A stretch of DNA of 64,000 nt, from positions 5,494,321 to 5,558,320 of the forward strand of contig CM063109.1 in NCBI GenBank assembly GCA_031841125.1, written 5' to 3'. Shown piece after piece: positions 11,290 to 23,890 of this stretch (within the stretch, counting starts at the first letter, position 1; each line of letters begins with the position of its first letter). The notes below the pieces were generated by a model. The model did not search any database. It had not been told where the DNA came from and saw only the letters and a program-made list of their open reading frames with translations. The stretch is from Acanthococcus lagerstroemiae. Lineage: Eukaryota; Arthropoda; Insecta; Hemiptera; Eriococcidae. A program made the position numbers and the translations under genes.

Positions 11290-13270
11290 TCCACTCTTTA
11301 CGCGTACTGAACCATGAGTGAGTTAACTCAGGTGGATTCTTCCATTAAACTGAAATGATGCAGCACTTCGTTTTCGAGCCGGTTATACTGGTCAAATACG
11401 CCCGTTCTAAGGTATGTACGGAGTTCCGGGCGCTAAATCAAACAGCTATTCTGGCGCAAGTTGAAGAATCGCCTATGGTCACCTACACCACATCGGCGAG
11501 CTCTCGAGTCGACCGACCCTTTTTCGTACTCTCTGGCATCGCGTAAACGAGCCCCATTCATTCTTCCATCCACGACAAGCGGCCACGCCGCATCCCCCCG
11601 AGAAAGTTCTGCACACGAGCCCGCAGCTGCGTCAGCATCGAGCACAACAACTTTTCCGTTCTCGTAAATCCCAACCGTGAAATACACACGCCGCAGCCCA
11701 AACCATAAATCTTCCCTATCTTATCAACCTTCCGAGGCACGAATGCCGTCGAAAGATAACTTTTTCTAACTCGTAAAATTGCCGGCGAGAAAGCACGAAA
11801 GACGGGGAAAAAAATAGATGGAAGAAAATATAGACGGCGCTTAGAAAGAAAAAACAACAGGGAAAAAATCTTCAAAAATACGCGTACGATGTTACTGCAG
11901 GCCACTATATCGCCCCGAAAAAAGAATAAGAAAAAAGAAAACTGGGAACACCGAGCCAGAGAAAATAACAGCGCCGGGGCAGTACGAAATGACACACAGA
12001 CACGTTGACGCATACACGTGCTCACGTACACGCACACACACAAACTCTGGAAACGCCGAAAATACGAGCAAAATAAACCCGAGGCGCGTCTTCCAGTTTC
12101 CATAGAGACGTAAGTATAATATACATATACGAGTATACACGTACACACGATGCACGTTGTGTACGCTCCCCGGCTTTCGTAGAAACGCCCGGAAAAACGA
12201 GAGAAAATAAAAGTAACTTTGAAGGAGGAAACGGGAGACAGAAAGCACGAAAGAGTGACCGAAGGGGAACAGAGATAAACGCGGAGTAGAAACGAGAACC
12301 TGATCTCAGTTTTTACGTCGGGAAAAACGCATTTGAAAAACTCCGGTCTGCAGCGGCAAAAAAGAAGAGAGAAGAATTACCGGGAAGGACGGGAAGGAGG
12401 GGAAGAAGCGAGCGAGCACCGAAAGCAGGCAGTGGAAGCAAAAAAAAAGAAAAAAGAACGCCGAGCGAACGAGAGAAAAATTGTACTCCATTTATACATA
12501 CACACACACACACACGTACACTCCGAAAAGACGCAGCGGAAAACTCGCATCTCCACCCTCCCCCTTCCGCACAAAGCTTCAACTGCGCGCCATCCATCGT
12601 CAATCTCTCTCGCTCTCGCGTGGTTGCTGCAGAACAAAAATGAAAATTACACGAAATTACCCTTCGCGCCCGTCCTGCCAGCCGTTCGCTCATCACGGAC
12701 AAAACGTTCACGGTGCCGTCAGTGCCGTTTTCCTTTGCACCCCGCGTGCGTCATCCCCTCTGTTACAGCGCCACCGCCACGTGAAAAGACCCGTGATTCA
12801 TTTTCGGCGTTTTTCACTCTTTGATACTCCCAAATGAATGACGGAAATGCCGCCGCCATCGCCGCCGACCGTGAGAGAGAGGCGGCGTTCTATCGTTTCA
12901 CGCTGCATTCGTACACACGCGGGAGACAGAAAGGGGGGAGAAAACGTCGAGAGCTTTTTGTACAAAATTTTCCGGTTTATAAACTCGCCCGCTCGACGGT
13001 GAATACGGTAATTGCGACACACGGTATGCCGGTCCGCACTCCGCATACGGTGTCGTCAATCGACAGACCAAAAAAATTCGAGCGGGAAGGGGCTTGGGTG
13101 GAAAACGAGGACGAATCTTCACGTGATTCGTGTTTGGTCGTCTTGCGAAAAGCGGAACGCTGGGTACCCGCAATGCCATCACACTGAGCGGTGAATAAAC
13201 AACGAATACACTGCCCGTTTTGCACTGACCTTTTCGGTCAACAACCAATTTGAACAAAACGCGAGTACAC
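11290..13270. other. CpG-rich, stop-poor block
   Basis: CpG is frequent (for example 12690-13200) and purine-rich tracts alternate with (CA)n near 12500. Stop codons are sparse in all six frames, so overlapping ORFs of up to 196 codons appear on both strands. None encodes a recognisable domain, and the frames contradict one another. The block could be an unmethylated intronic promoter or enhancer, or an unrecognised 5' exon. The sequence alone does not decide. Confidence 0.35.
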
Positions 13271-13496
13271 AACACAAGAAAAGTTTGACTTCGGAAAAGA
13301 AAAACAAATTTACATAATGTATGAGTAAGGTACAGATGCCCTATAAAGCCCACTAAAGTATTTTTGGAAAATAATTCGCCACATACTTGATATTTTGAAA
13401 AACTTTTTCTAGGGGATGAAACTGAAACTTCAAAGTTTTCTTCAGAAAATAACCATTTTCCTATTTTTTACTTCAGAATTCTAAGAGAAAACGTTT

Positions 13497-13519
13497 CAAA
13501 AAAAAAAAAAAAAAAAAAA
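13497..13519. repeat. Poly(A) run
   Basis: A run of more than 20 A lies in a mixed A/T-rich context. There is no recognisable retroposon body directly upstream. Confidence 0.7.
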
Positions 13520-14004
13520 GTAATTTTAGGCCTTATTAGGAAGAGCCATTTCTGACAAAACCAACATTTATTTTCTTTTTTTCTTCCAAGCTCAGTTGTA
13601 TCAAAATGAGAGAAACACCAAAAAAAAAAAAGTACAAATAGTCCAGGCGATAAAAACATCGAACTGGACATTTTGGGATGCAAAAGAAAAAATTGGTCGA
13701 ATATGTTCAGTTAGGTGTCAGAAACAATATATTAAAAATCCCCCCCCCAGACCCTGTACGAAAGGCTCCAGCCCCCTCCTCCCAGAAACCATGTTTTCGT
13801 CCTTTTTGACGGATATCTCGCGATCTATGAGGTCTAAATGAAATATTTTTAGCTGAAAATGTTCCTCGTAAAATTTCATACAAGGCAAATACTCAGAAGT
13901 TAGCCTAGACCTACCTCTTAGCCTAGAAAATTGATTAAAGTTAGGCGAAAATCGACAATTTTCGTGTTTTTTTTTGCAAATATACCGCGATGTATGACGC
14001 CTAG

Positions 14005-14535
14005 CCTAGAATCGTTCGTAAAAATATTTTCGATTTTTTGAAAATAAGTTTTGTCTCCAAACCGTAGCCAGTTACTATGTACATGAAAGTACCCTTGTTC
14101 AAAGGAGCAAAAAATGTGAAAAATCAAAAAATTCATAATTATTGACGGGAGTACGTTATCGACCCGACATCTAACGGGAGGGCTCAGTAGGCGAAGAGAA
14201 ATCAGATTTGAAGAGATGGAGCTGCAGAAAACAGTGTGACAACGGTAGGAGCGAAATTAAAAATTTCGTTCGGACTTGGAAATTTTTTTGCACTTTTGGT
14301 AATTTTTCATGCATGTATTTGGTGCCCCCAGTGTAACGTCCGAATCGTTAGTAAACATATTTTCGATTTCTTGAAAATAAGTTTTGTCTACAAACCGTGG
14401 CTAGTTACTACATGAGAGTACCCCATGTTGTAATGAGCAAAAAACAGTGGGGCGACGGTAGAAGCAAAAACAAAAATTTCGTTCGGACTTGGAAAATTTC
14501 TCGCGCTTTTGGTAATTTTTCATGCATGTATCCCC
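14005..14535. repeat. Duplicated AB block
   Basis: Segment A (AATCGTT, then ATATTTTCGATTT, GAAAATAAGTTTTGTC, AAACCGT, AGCAAAAAA) occurs at about 14009-14115 and 14347-14450. Segment B (ACGGTAG, then AAATTTCGTTCGGACTTGG, GGTAATTTTTCATGCATGTA) occurs at about 14240-14319 and 14455-14531. The two A-B units are direct repeats of unequal length, with a 110-bp insertion in the first. The second ends in a run of C. Confidence 0.7.
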
Positions 14536-14750
14536 CCCCCCCCTCCAGGCAGACGAAACTGTGGGACCTCCAAGGTTTTGACCCCACTTCTTACCTATAT
14601 TGGTCCACAAGGGGCTGAAAAGTAAAATATTCAAATCGCCTCCTGTTACAGTCAAACACGTTCATTGAGTAAATTTAAATATTTTACGTTTAGACTGCCC
14701 CCCTGTAGACTAATATGGACAGGGGTTGGGACCAAAATAACCCCCGGCTC

Positions 14751-15002
14751 TAGTGGCGCAACCAGGATTTTTCCAAAGGGGAGGGGGTGGTCAGCAAAAT
14801 CTTTGGGGTGCACCTAATATGAACTTATGTTTTTACATTAGTATCAGTATGTCGTGCTTTTGAACTTCAATTATGCATCTGAATTTAAATTTCATTTCGC
14901 GCATTTACTGTGATACTGCCAGAATATAAAAAATTCTCATCTCAAGGGGGGAGGGGAGCCGGATTCATTTCCATGATCCCCCCCCCCTTTGCTACGCCAC
15001 TA
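14751..15002. mobile_element. hAT-type MITE (TAGTGGCG ends)
   Basis: The 252-bp element has ends TAGTGGCGCAAC and GCTACGCCACTA, with clustered G near the left end and clustered C near the right. Flanking octamers cccggctc (14743-14750) and actggctc (15003-15010) match at 6 of 8 positions, consistent with an old hAT target duplication. Non-coding. Confidence 0.6.
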
Positions 15003-15120
15003 ACTGGCTCTACAAACCCTAATTTTGTTATATTTAGACGTATTCAGTCGCAGTTTCTATAATCTGCCCCGTCCCCGTGCGGACACATTGGGTTAGAGCA
15101 AACAAAAAGTAACTTCAAAA

Positions 15121-15655
15121 ATGAATTCAGCGCACTCAGAACTAATGAAGACCGATTATTACAGATTTTTCATGTATACATATTTACTTTCTGGTAGCCT
15201 CTCTTGGGAGAAGTCCCGTAAGTGCGAAAAAAGATCGTACGATTCTAGTAGCGCCCTTCCCCCTCAAGGTCAGCCACGATTTTCGCAAACAGTGGACGTA
15301 ATTCTGACAGCCCCCCCACCAAAAAAAGATCAAACAACTTTAGGGAAGTCCCACGAGTGCAAAGAAAGAATGCACAATTCTAGTAGCCCCCTCCACAAAA
15401 AAAAAATTAAGACAGCCAGACTATCCAGAAAAGGAAGTCATACAATTTCTTTAAGGTGTCCTCTGGGCAAAATGAGGTTACACAACTAGCGCTTCCAAAT
15501 ATAAGTTACATAACTTTCCTGGGAAACTCCTTCTGTTGCAAGAAAAGGCCATAAGAGTCTGCTAGGGTTCCCAAAACAAGTGGGAAGATCCATTAAAAAA
15601 GGTCACACGACCTCACGAGTCTGATAGCGTCCTCTCCTTTCAAGAAAACAAAAAA
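15121..15655. repeat. Degenerate tandem array
   Basis: Related modules recur: GAAGTCCCGTAAGTGCGAAA followed by GATTCTAGTAGCGCCC (about 15209-15260), then GAAGTCCCACGAGTGCAAAG followed by ATTCTAGTAGCCCCC (about 15344-15390), with weaker copies to about 15640. The repeat keeps a frame open for 122 codons at 15121-15489, but the translation has no protein features. Confidence 0.55.
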
Positions 15656-15659
15656 TGAA

Positions 15660-17710
15660 AAAGGTCAGGTGGATCAGAAAAGAGAGAATTTATTGGTTAC
15701 ATCCGCCACTGACTAGCGAGTACTTCTCTTTTCAAAAATATCAGAACTGTTGGAATTCCATCACAGCTTGTTTTACTACTTTTGCACGACCACCTGGCCA
15801 GCAAAACAGACATCTTGCAATTTTTCAACTGGAACTACTGTACTGGATCGATATTATGTTGAACAAGATGCGCCTCGTTCATTGCATGAGTTTTTGCGTA
15901 ACACAGGTAAATAAAATTATGATCCAAGATCATAAAAAGATCATTTAATTTTCGATCTTCACACGTTTATCAACGATCACGATCTCCACTGTAATTCGAG
16001 TTTCCAAAGTATCTGATGGTAACGATCCAAGATCAAAAGATCACAAAAATGAACTACAGACAGCAACTTTCAGTTCGTAACCTCCATTTATAATTTTCCA
16101 ATACTGAAAATCAGGTGAGATAATAGGCCAAGTGGCTCACCATATTCTGTGCAGTGTAATACACTACACACGTGGGGTCACTTCCAAAAGGCATCGTGTA
16201 CTGACATCATTAGGGTAATTCGTCAGCAAGAAATTAAAAATTTTTTACCAATTTTGTGGCAGAGTTAAGAGAAATTTGCAACTGTATTTGATGAATTTGT
16301 GTTACCCTTGACGTCTTTTGCACGATGGGCATAATTAACTTATCTTCCCAGTTGTAATTTCAAGGTCAGTAAGGCCCCAGGATCCATTTATTTGGAGTGC
16401 CATTCCGATAATTCAAACGGAAATGCATGACGTGAAGACAAAGTTCACCCATGATACACTATACTCTCATCTATTGTGTTTTCCCTGATTTCACTCAAAA
16501 CTTCTTCGAGACTATAACCCGTCATAGAGACCCGCAGCGGGACTATCATTTTAATCCTATTCTGAAGCTGCCTGTGAGCCAGTACACACAGCTACTTCAA
16601 CAGCCCATCCAATACCTCGACTGACTTTAACATAACCCATAGGCAGTACAGATTTTAGATCCATTTACAATCGAACCCCAGAGAAACCACGAAACAAGAA
16701 TAAAGAGTACAACACTTGTACCCTTGGTTTTCAAAGAATCTACTCAACTGATTATACCAATTAGCCTTCTTCACACCAACTCGGTGCGCGGAAATCAACC
16801 GTGGATACGCGTTCGCCAAATACGGCCAAGTTTTCTACAATAGCCTGCGTCGATATTGAAAATAACTTTTCGGTTCCATCGGCATTAGCTTACACACCCG
16901 AGCCGGGTGCAACGTGATACCTCGTGTAGGCTCCTCTCGCACACACAACCACAATTGGTACCACTATACTCCAACAACGGTCACGATCGATGCACATTTG
17001 ACATTCTTCACACTCTCCTCACCGGCACTCGCTGTATGAAGGTGACCTCATTAACGAGTAGCCGCGTACAGACTATGTACTCGTATATCACAGACAAATT
17101 TGAATGTACCAACACAACGCACACGATATTTGAATTTGTCAACTCCTATAATGTTACTCTCGTTTTCAGAACCCTCTCGTCGATTGTATAGACCGGTATC
17201 GGAAGTGCGTGTCCTCAACTTCGAATTTTCAAATAAAAGCCGCGTCTGCTCCTTTTCCTGTCTACCCGGCTCTCCAGTCTCGTGAACCGCTAACGAATTC
17301 AATATATTATAGCAAAATGGGATTTCGAACAACTCATTCCTGACGAACGTCAAGCTTACTGCGTATCGAAACACCAAGAGGCGAGAATTTCTCAATATTC
17401 AGTCGGACATTCTTCTTGGAACTTTCCCGCGTTCAAGTTTAACTGCGTTCCGCTTATTTTCCCCAAGGAACTCGGAAAAAGGCTCGCAGGTCAGTTCAAA
17501 ATTACTGTAGGCTAACAGCGAACGGTGATACTCGCAGTAGATTGATTATTGAAATCCGAATCAACTCCCGCCCCGAATAGGCAGGACACTATGAAATACC
17601 CTTACGGGGCTGGAGATGACTAATTTAGAAGAGATAACTCCTGGCTTAGTTTCTTTTTCTCATCTACTTCACCTTCATTCTCTATTCGTTTTCTTTTCAA
17701 ACTTTCATTT
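15660..17710. other. Gene-free stretch
   Basis: No exon or bounded element was recognised. GATCCAAGATCA / AAAAGATCA words repeat locally at 15920-16050. The block 16740-17600 is CpG-richer, with short opposing ORFs and no domain. Confidence 0.4.
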
Positions 17711-17713
17711 CTT

Positions 17714-18560
17714 TTACTTGAGGCATTTTGAACACACTGAATCATTGATGTTGAGACGTCCAGTTTTCAGATCAAAATTGTTCTCTTCCTTACGTGAGTC
17801 ATATACAATGCGTTGCGCAACAAGGGACTCCTCAGTTAAATTCTCCACCAAGCATTCTTTACTCACGGAAACGCTTCTTTCAACTGCTGAATTACTTGGA
17901 AAAAGAAATACCATTTTCATAAAACTGGTGAATTCCCGTGATATAGAGGATGGAACTCTTCAATTCTTAACAAATATTCATCCAGCTTGTAAAATTAATT
18001 AAATTTCTTCAGATAGTCAATAACCATATTATCTTCACAAAGGTTCAAATGCTCTGTTTTAATACGATCGGCTAGTGATGCTTCACAATGAGAACCAATG
18101 GAAACAAAACTTGATAGAAGTTTAGTAATGCGACGCTTTCTCCTCTCAAGACTCCCAGCCATCACATCTGGATTGAGTGCAGATGCCCCTCGGACAACTT
18201 CATTTGTCAGAGGACACTTAGCCACTAAATGCTTACACATTTCCTTCAAAAAATCACGACATTTAGTTTTGAATTTTAAAACATCCACAATTGTTTTTCC
18301 TTTGATGGCTTCCGTTGCTCCAAAACTAATGTCAACGTGGTTCAAATCTTTCAAATTATCATTTGAAATATCACTTTTCAAAATAACTTCTTTCTTGAAA
18401 TTTTTACCAATTATTCTGACTAAATTATACATGTCACCATATAAAAATGGGAAGAGTGCATTATTTCACTGGAATTTCAAAAGAAATGGGTAACACTCTT
18501 CAGCAATTGTTAGTAAAAAGTGCATCTTTTCTTTTAGAAAATCATCTTGTAAGTATTTTT
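17714..18560 (-). pseudogene. Relic of a hAT-like transposase family protein
   Basis: The minus strand carries an open 145-codon stretch (18432-17995) with the pattern FLKEMCKHLVAKCPL, then NEVVRGASALNP, as in a family of unnamed repeat-encoded proteins common in arthropod and cnidarian genomes (recognised from memory). Before it, in a frame closed by a stop, is a related stretch (CYPFLLKFQ). After it, in a different frame, comes SNSAVERSVSVSKECLVEN...EESLVAQRIVYD (about 17906-17830), which resembles the C-terminal dimerisation part of such transposases. With at least one stop and one frameshift the gene is dead. Neighbouring hAT ends at 18775 and 18865 face away from it and are not clearly its termini. 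The exact superfamily is uncertain. Confidence 0.55.
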
Positions 18561-18774
18561 GTAATTTTTTGAGGATTAATTGCCTAGCCAGTGGCAGTAC
18601 TCAGATACTTATACACATTTGAAAGAAAAAAAGTTTTCTTTTCCTATACTTCAAAAACTTGCAGTTTTCTTGCTTTTTTCAACTTTCTTACCCTCATGCA
18701 AAATTTCTTGCTTTTCTTGCCCAGTAGACACCTTGCTAATGCACATGGATCACAAATCGTTCAGTGATCCAGAT

Positions 18775-18850
18775 CAGGGGTTCTCAAACTTCATATACTC
18801 GAGGACCCCCATAATTATTTATGTAGTCAATGCGGACCCCTTTTTTTCAC
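18775..18850 (+). mobile_element. Single end of a Charlie-like hAT element
   Basis: CAGGGGTTCTCAAACTTC followed by GAGGACCCCC is a terminal sequence typical of hAT-Charlie type elements, as remembered. No matching opposite end was found, so only a fragment remains. Confidence 0.5.
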
Positions 18851-18864
18851 GTGACTCATAACTG

Positions 18865-19823
18865 CAGGGTAGCCACCCGTCGAAAACAATATTGCCCTGC
18901 TCATAGGCATGGATTGAGCTAGCTATGCATACATTTCGTAATACAAACCAAAACTGTTAATTTCAGAAATAGACGTTCTTGGGGAGTTATGGATTTTGGC
19001 AAGGCTTTTTTTTTCCTTCTCATGATTCACGTCATAATGCCAGCAAGAAAAAAGTGCATGCCTCTGATATTTTCGAAAAGGGAAACTTTTTTTTTTAAGT
19101 GTTATTATTCACTGACAATAAATTTCAATTGGTTATAACAAGAGCTCGGATTTTTATGATTTGTCACGTTTTTCTACATTGGAGAAGATCGCGCATATCG
19201 TGTAGATCTTTGCAAATCATAACATTCTGAGTAAAATGAGCCCAATTTGATAGTGCATATTCTGCATATTTTGGGTATAAATGCATGTTTTTGCATATTT
19301 CAGACGTTTTAAGCGCATATTCGTCATATTCTGACCTTTTTTTTTCATTTTTCAGTCATATTTTGGAAATTTTGGCCAATATTTTTTTCACTGAAAATGA
19401 CAAACCTGAAAAAACCAAGAAATTCTGAAAAAAAAAAAGAAAGTCATCTGATGATGAAATTGTTCCAGCGGAATTAACTGAAATAAAATCAAGAACATTT
19501 AACCTCTTTCTTTTCATTTGTTTAATTTTCTGCACACTTCTGTTTTAAAAACTGACTTTCTAATTAAAAAATCCTTTCGAAAGATACCCATATCGATGTT
19601 GCATAAAAGTGCAGCGCATTTTTGCTAGATAAATGCATATTTTGTCCTATTTTGACGAAAATAAATGCATGTTTTATGCGCATAAAACAATTTTGTAAGC
19701 GCATAAAAATCCGAGCTCTAGTTATAACCTGGTTTGTCCTTCAGAGAACCAAAATTTGATGACTTTTCCCTAGCCATCCACATTCCTTGACTTTTCCAGG
19801 TTTTCTAGAAAGTGGCAACCCTG
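18865..19823. mobile_element. Non-autonomous element with CAGGGTnGCCAC ends, carrying a nested insertion
   Basis: The left end CAGGGTAGCCACCCGTC and the right end GTGGCAACCCTG (preceded by CTTTTCCAGGTTTTC) are inverted versions of one another and match a terminal repeat very common in arthropod non-autonomous hAT elements. The flanking octamers do not match, so the boundaries or the pairing may be wrong. Another element (19140-19720) is inserted within it. No transposase. Confidence 0.5.
19140..19720. mobile_element. hAT-type MITE with TGCATATT-rich interior
   Basis: The terminal inverted repeats are AGAGCTCGGATTTTTATG at the left and CATAAAAATCCGAGCTCT at the right. GTTATAAC flanks both sides (19132-19139 and 19721-19728), an 8-bp target duplication; this octamer is its own reverse complement. 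The 581-bp interior repeats GCATATT/ATGCATA words, especially 19250-19330 and 19615-19690. No ORF of note. Confidence 0.75.
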
Positions 19824-20489
19824 TACGATTAGGTAATATGCATTAGGAAGGAAAGAAAAAACAATTTTTTTTTAAATTTGTAGACCTACATCTTCAAACG
19901 GTTCCACATTTATTGAAAAAATAACGCGATTACTTTTTTTTTTTTTTTTGTCAACAGTTTTAGCCCGCCACTAGAGTTTAAATTTAGTGTAAATAGTACA
20001 GTATAGTATAAAAATTTGATTACATTTAAATTTTAACTTGTTATATATACTGATTGATTCGTCTTCCCCTCCCCCCACATTATAAATATATTGGAATCCA
20101 ATTCGTGGACTGCTTTAAGATCTTATAAGAGCCAATCTCATCAAGATGTTTTATGTATGAAATCAGCCTCAAATAACATGCAATAACCATTATTGAATTT
20201 CTTCTGAATTTCGCGCCATGGACCAAAATCGAATATATTCACAGTGGGAGGATCATAACGAATCAATTAATGAACAATACGTCAAAATGTTGAAAATTTC
20301 AAATTCTGTACCACTTACCCAAACTTTAACTTTTCGTGACAGGCTACTAGTATTGGCATGTATAAAAAAAATCTTCAACTAGGTTATTTTCTTTCCAAAT
20401 AGAACTTTTCGAAGGAGGAGGCTCTCACTTTTTGCGGAACAACGTTTTTTCGTTCCACCCTAGTATACAAACACCTTCCCGGAGAGCCA

Positions 20490-20920
20490 GAGAACACTGA
20501 TCACACGTCATCCAGTGATCTCTACATCACAGTAGTGGGGAGAGGGAGTGGGTTAATGCAATCATTCGCATTTGCAGTCGCTGTGAACGATTGACCAGCC
20601 TGAAGTTAGGAGCAGCAAAAAAGGAACACCCCTTGGTCGTTCGAGTTTCTTCAACACGTTTGACCCCACCACAATATGCAACTACTGGTATCAGAAAATC
20701 GATACCGTTTGTGAAACAAATTTGCTAACTGCATATTTCAAACATAGACGACTTGGTAGTATGCATTTTTTTGGAGATGGCCAAAGAACATTTATATCGC
20801 AAGGCATTTAGCGATGTAGATCACAGCAGCGGGAGAAGAGAGGGAGATAATTTAGTTGTTCGCATTTACAGTTTACAGTAATGAAGGAAACAGCACGAAG
20901 TTAGAAGCAGCAAAACTACT
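20490..20920. repeat. Diverged direct duplication
   Basis: A 120-130 bp module is present twice, about 300 bp apart: GTGATCTCTACATCACAG ... TTCGCATTTGCAGT ... GAAGTTAGGAGCAGCAAAA (about 20510-20620), and GCGATGTAGATCACAGCAG ... TTCGCATTTACAGT ... GAAGTTAGAAGCAGCAAAA (about 20810-20914). No coding content. Confidence 0.6.
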
Positions 20921-20929
20921 AAGCTTGTT

Positions 20930-21730
20930 TTTAAAACGAGTATCCTATCGTCCTATCGTGCTTAATGATGAGTCACCTAGAAAGAACCGCCGGGAAAGAA
21001 AAAAAAAATCGCGGTGAAACGTTGCCGAAATAATGTTAGTCATGTAAACGGCAACGTGATACGAGATTTCAGCGAAAAGACCGCGAAAAAATAGGGGCCC
21101 ATCGTAGCGTGCACTTCGCACACCTCTCAAACCCAATTGTTTTCCTTTCGTCTTCACAATTCCCAACGTTTGTGATGAGCAAATTAACGAACGAGTGTTT
21201 TACTCAACTCGCCGCTCACTCGGATACCAGGTGACGGCTGTACCATTGATAAGATTTGGTAGAGTTCCCCGCCCCTTTTCTCGAAACGATTCTAGAATGC
21301 TGAAAATAAAGCCCCCTCACTGGAAAACATGTCGTATACTTTCCCAACCTACCGCCAAAAAAAACCACAAAAAAACACTAAATTCACGCGAGAGTGCAAC
21401 GGAGGCGCCGCACAGCGGACGGGGATTCCGAAAATGCGAGCAACAGCAGATATTCGGGAGGTGAACTAAGAAAATGTTATCGTTGCAGGTGCACCTCGCA
21501 AATTTATCATTTTCAAATTCCACAATCGATTCTCGGGTTAATGTTCGCATCCTAGCTTCACAGCAAATTCTTCAAGAGAACAATTTTCGTCTGCCGCAAG
21601 GTGGGAGGGGGGAGGAGGTAATGACAGGATTCGATGTATCCTCTTCCCAGGATGCGGCCACAAGTCAGCGCGGCGGATCCAAGGCCTGTACTCGCCCACA
21701 TTAGTCCAAGGCAGTAGCCATACTGCGAAA
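20930..21730. other. CpG-rich block
   Basis: CpG-rich sequence with short overlapping ORFs on both strands and no recognisable domain. It resembles the blocks at 11.3-13.3 and 24.8-26.3 kb. A regulatory role or an unrecognised exon is possible but unproven. Confidence 0.3.
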
Positions 21731-21906
21731 TAACTTTCATTTTGAACTGTTGCTTTCACAAGCAATTATTTAAAATTTTGGATTCAATTTCGTACATATT
21801 ATCCTTCACCACTTCCAACTTCCATCCTATTACCTCTCAGCTTCAATACGCTGATCCTTCACTAGTTAGCATTCTACTTTAAAATTGCATTATGGCTGTA
21901 GCTTGG

Positions 21907-22122
21907 GGTCTGGTTGGCTGAGTGGATAGCGCGTTGATCTTGGAATTCGGAGGTCTCGGGGTCGAGCCCACGTAGCAACTCGCCAGATTTCGACTTAGGT
22001 CGGGTTTTCGGCCTGAAGGAGAGGGCTAAGAAAGTCCTAACAGGCTCCCCGACGTCTCTGAAAAAATGCTCGAAAGAGCGGATTCCAGGGCTCGGGTTGA
22101 GAGCAAATTCGGAAAAAAAAGA
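21907..22122 (+). mobile_element. tRNA-derived SINE, copy 2
   Basis: Same structure as copy 1: GGTCTGGTTGGCTGAGTGG head (A box), a worn B box (GGGGTCGAGCCC), the GACGTCTCTGA and GCTCGAAAGAGCGG body motifs and an A-rich tail. The flanks share only CTGTAG plus partial matches (21896 and 22128), so the target duplication is older or unclear. Confidence 0.8.
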
Positions 22123-22129
22123 GGAAGAC

Positions 22130-23390
22130 TGTAGTTTAAATGGTCCATGAGATTTACTGAGACTTTGCCCTTCCCTTCACTGTACGCTAGAGACAGCTTC
22201 TTAATTGACGCTTCGCACCTTGCTTCTTGTCTGCACTCATGTCTATCTAACTGACAAGCTGCTTTCATTTTCATCTGATTGTCCATCCGGCTGACTGATT
22301 CTTCAGTTTTCTCCCCCCGTCAGGTGGGGGGGGGGGCAGTTTCCAGTACACTTACGGAAATATAAATCTATACTCTGATCTCAGTGTACCACTTACCAAA
22401 GAAGACCAAGAGTATGTCAAGAGCTAGACGTTCTGTCACTGGGGTCCTGGATCATAACTTTCAACTTCAAGGGGAGAGACGGCAAATCGACAGACAAATG
22501 TCAAGCATCCCTTGAGTCTTGGATCATTCTAACTAAAAGAGAGCAGATAGCAAATGAACGGCTAGATAATCGGTAAACAAACAGACATAAAGAGCAAACA
22601 CACTGGTAAGAGCACGGGACACGAAAAGCTGAAGAACACACAGCTGTCAGCAAGCTAGCTACACGCATACGGGCATTTTGCATCCACTGAACCTACGTAG
22701 TCGATGTGAACCTCTATGCTAGGACATAGAAATTGAATCAAATGTCCAAGAAACCATTAAACAACTCTCTATGTACAAAATTCGTCAAGATAAGCGTATC
22801 CAACTTTACAGTTCGCAAAACTGATTTCGATTTTGAGAGAAACACCGTTCACGTTTTGAATGTCAGTATTTCCTTTTTCTACCCAAGTACATTTTCAAGC
22901 TTAGCGCGGTAACTATAGGTAAACACCGTAAACCTGTAACTGGTGGACTAATATGAAAATGGAAGTGCCTCAAAGATCTACCTCATTTTGAAAGACATAC
23001 AAAAATCTGACCTCACCATCTAGTGTTTGGTTACTTCCCAAAAACTAGAATCAGCGAAGTGAATATTTTCAGAAACGAATTGAATTATATTAGACGCAGG
23101 ATTCAAAAAGCCACGGGGATCTTGGCTCATGACTTTGTTTTTTGCATAGGGGAAAGTGAGACTGACTTCAGACGAATGGCTGACGGTCTATTCCTCAGTC
23201 TGGCTTCTCACGAATTAGCTGGATCGTTGAGTAACACATCTGCCTAGCTAGTTTTCGAATTTCAGAAAGGCAATCCACTCGGCGTCCTTTCAGAACAGGA
23301 GAAGGAAAGGGAAAGCGAAAATTACTTTTTCAATAGGCACAAAACGACTTGGTCAGACTTCCAATATTCGTCATGACTGAGATTGTGTTT
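22130..23390. other. Gene-free stretch
   Basis: Nothing recognisable apart from a G run at about 22325-22335. Confidence 0.4.
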
Positions 23391-23748
23391 AACGCTCCTG
23401 AAAACTAAGATTTTCAAGATTTGACAGTACTTAAGACTGCATTTAAGCTCTTGAAGACTCATTAAGGCTGATTCTGATATCGTTAAGGCAATGTAAAATT
23501 CCTTGACAATGAGTATAGATTTGTAAAAACTAATTAAGGTTTTCTTAAGACCGTTAGTTCAGTGCCCAGACAGCGTATTCGAGGCAGTCCCAAGATTCAT
23601 GAAAACAGAGTAAGACTGTTATATGACTCGGTAAGAGACTATGTCTAGACGTTCGAAGACCATTGTGGTAACTTGATAGGATTAGATACAGACTTGTTAA
23701 GAATGGTTCAGGTGCTTTCAGACCACGGGAAGACACATTAAAACTGGG

Positions 23749-23890
23749 TTATTTATTTATTTATAAGCGAGGGAGGTCCTTCACAGCCGACAATGGCCAA
23801 TGACGAAGGACCCCAATAAAAGATAAAAAATAATTTAAAAATAAAACTAAAATAGAACAAAAATAAAACCGGACAAATCAAAAAATAAGC
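23749..23890 (-). mobile_element. Possible LINE 3' end with TAAA-type tail
   Basis: Read on the minus strand, a short unique stretch (GGGGTCCTTCGTCATTGG ... GGACCTCCCTCGC) is followed by TTATAAATAAATAAATAA. This is the layout of a non-LTR retrotransposon 3' end with a simple-repeat tail. No reverse transcriptase remains. Confidence 0.4.

Noticed and set aside
11558..12824. Overlapping long ORFs on both strands (up to 196 codons)
   Set aside because: Mutually contradictory frames in a CpG-rich, purine/pyrimidine-biased block. No motif supports any one of them.
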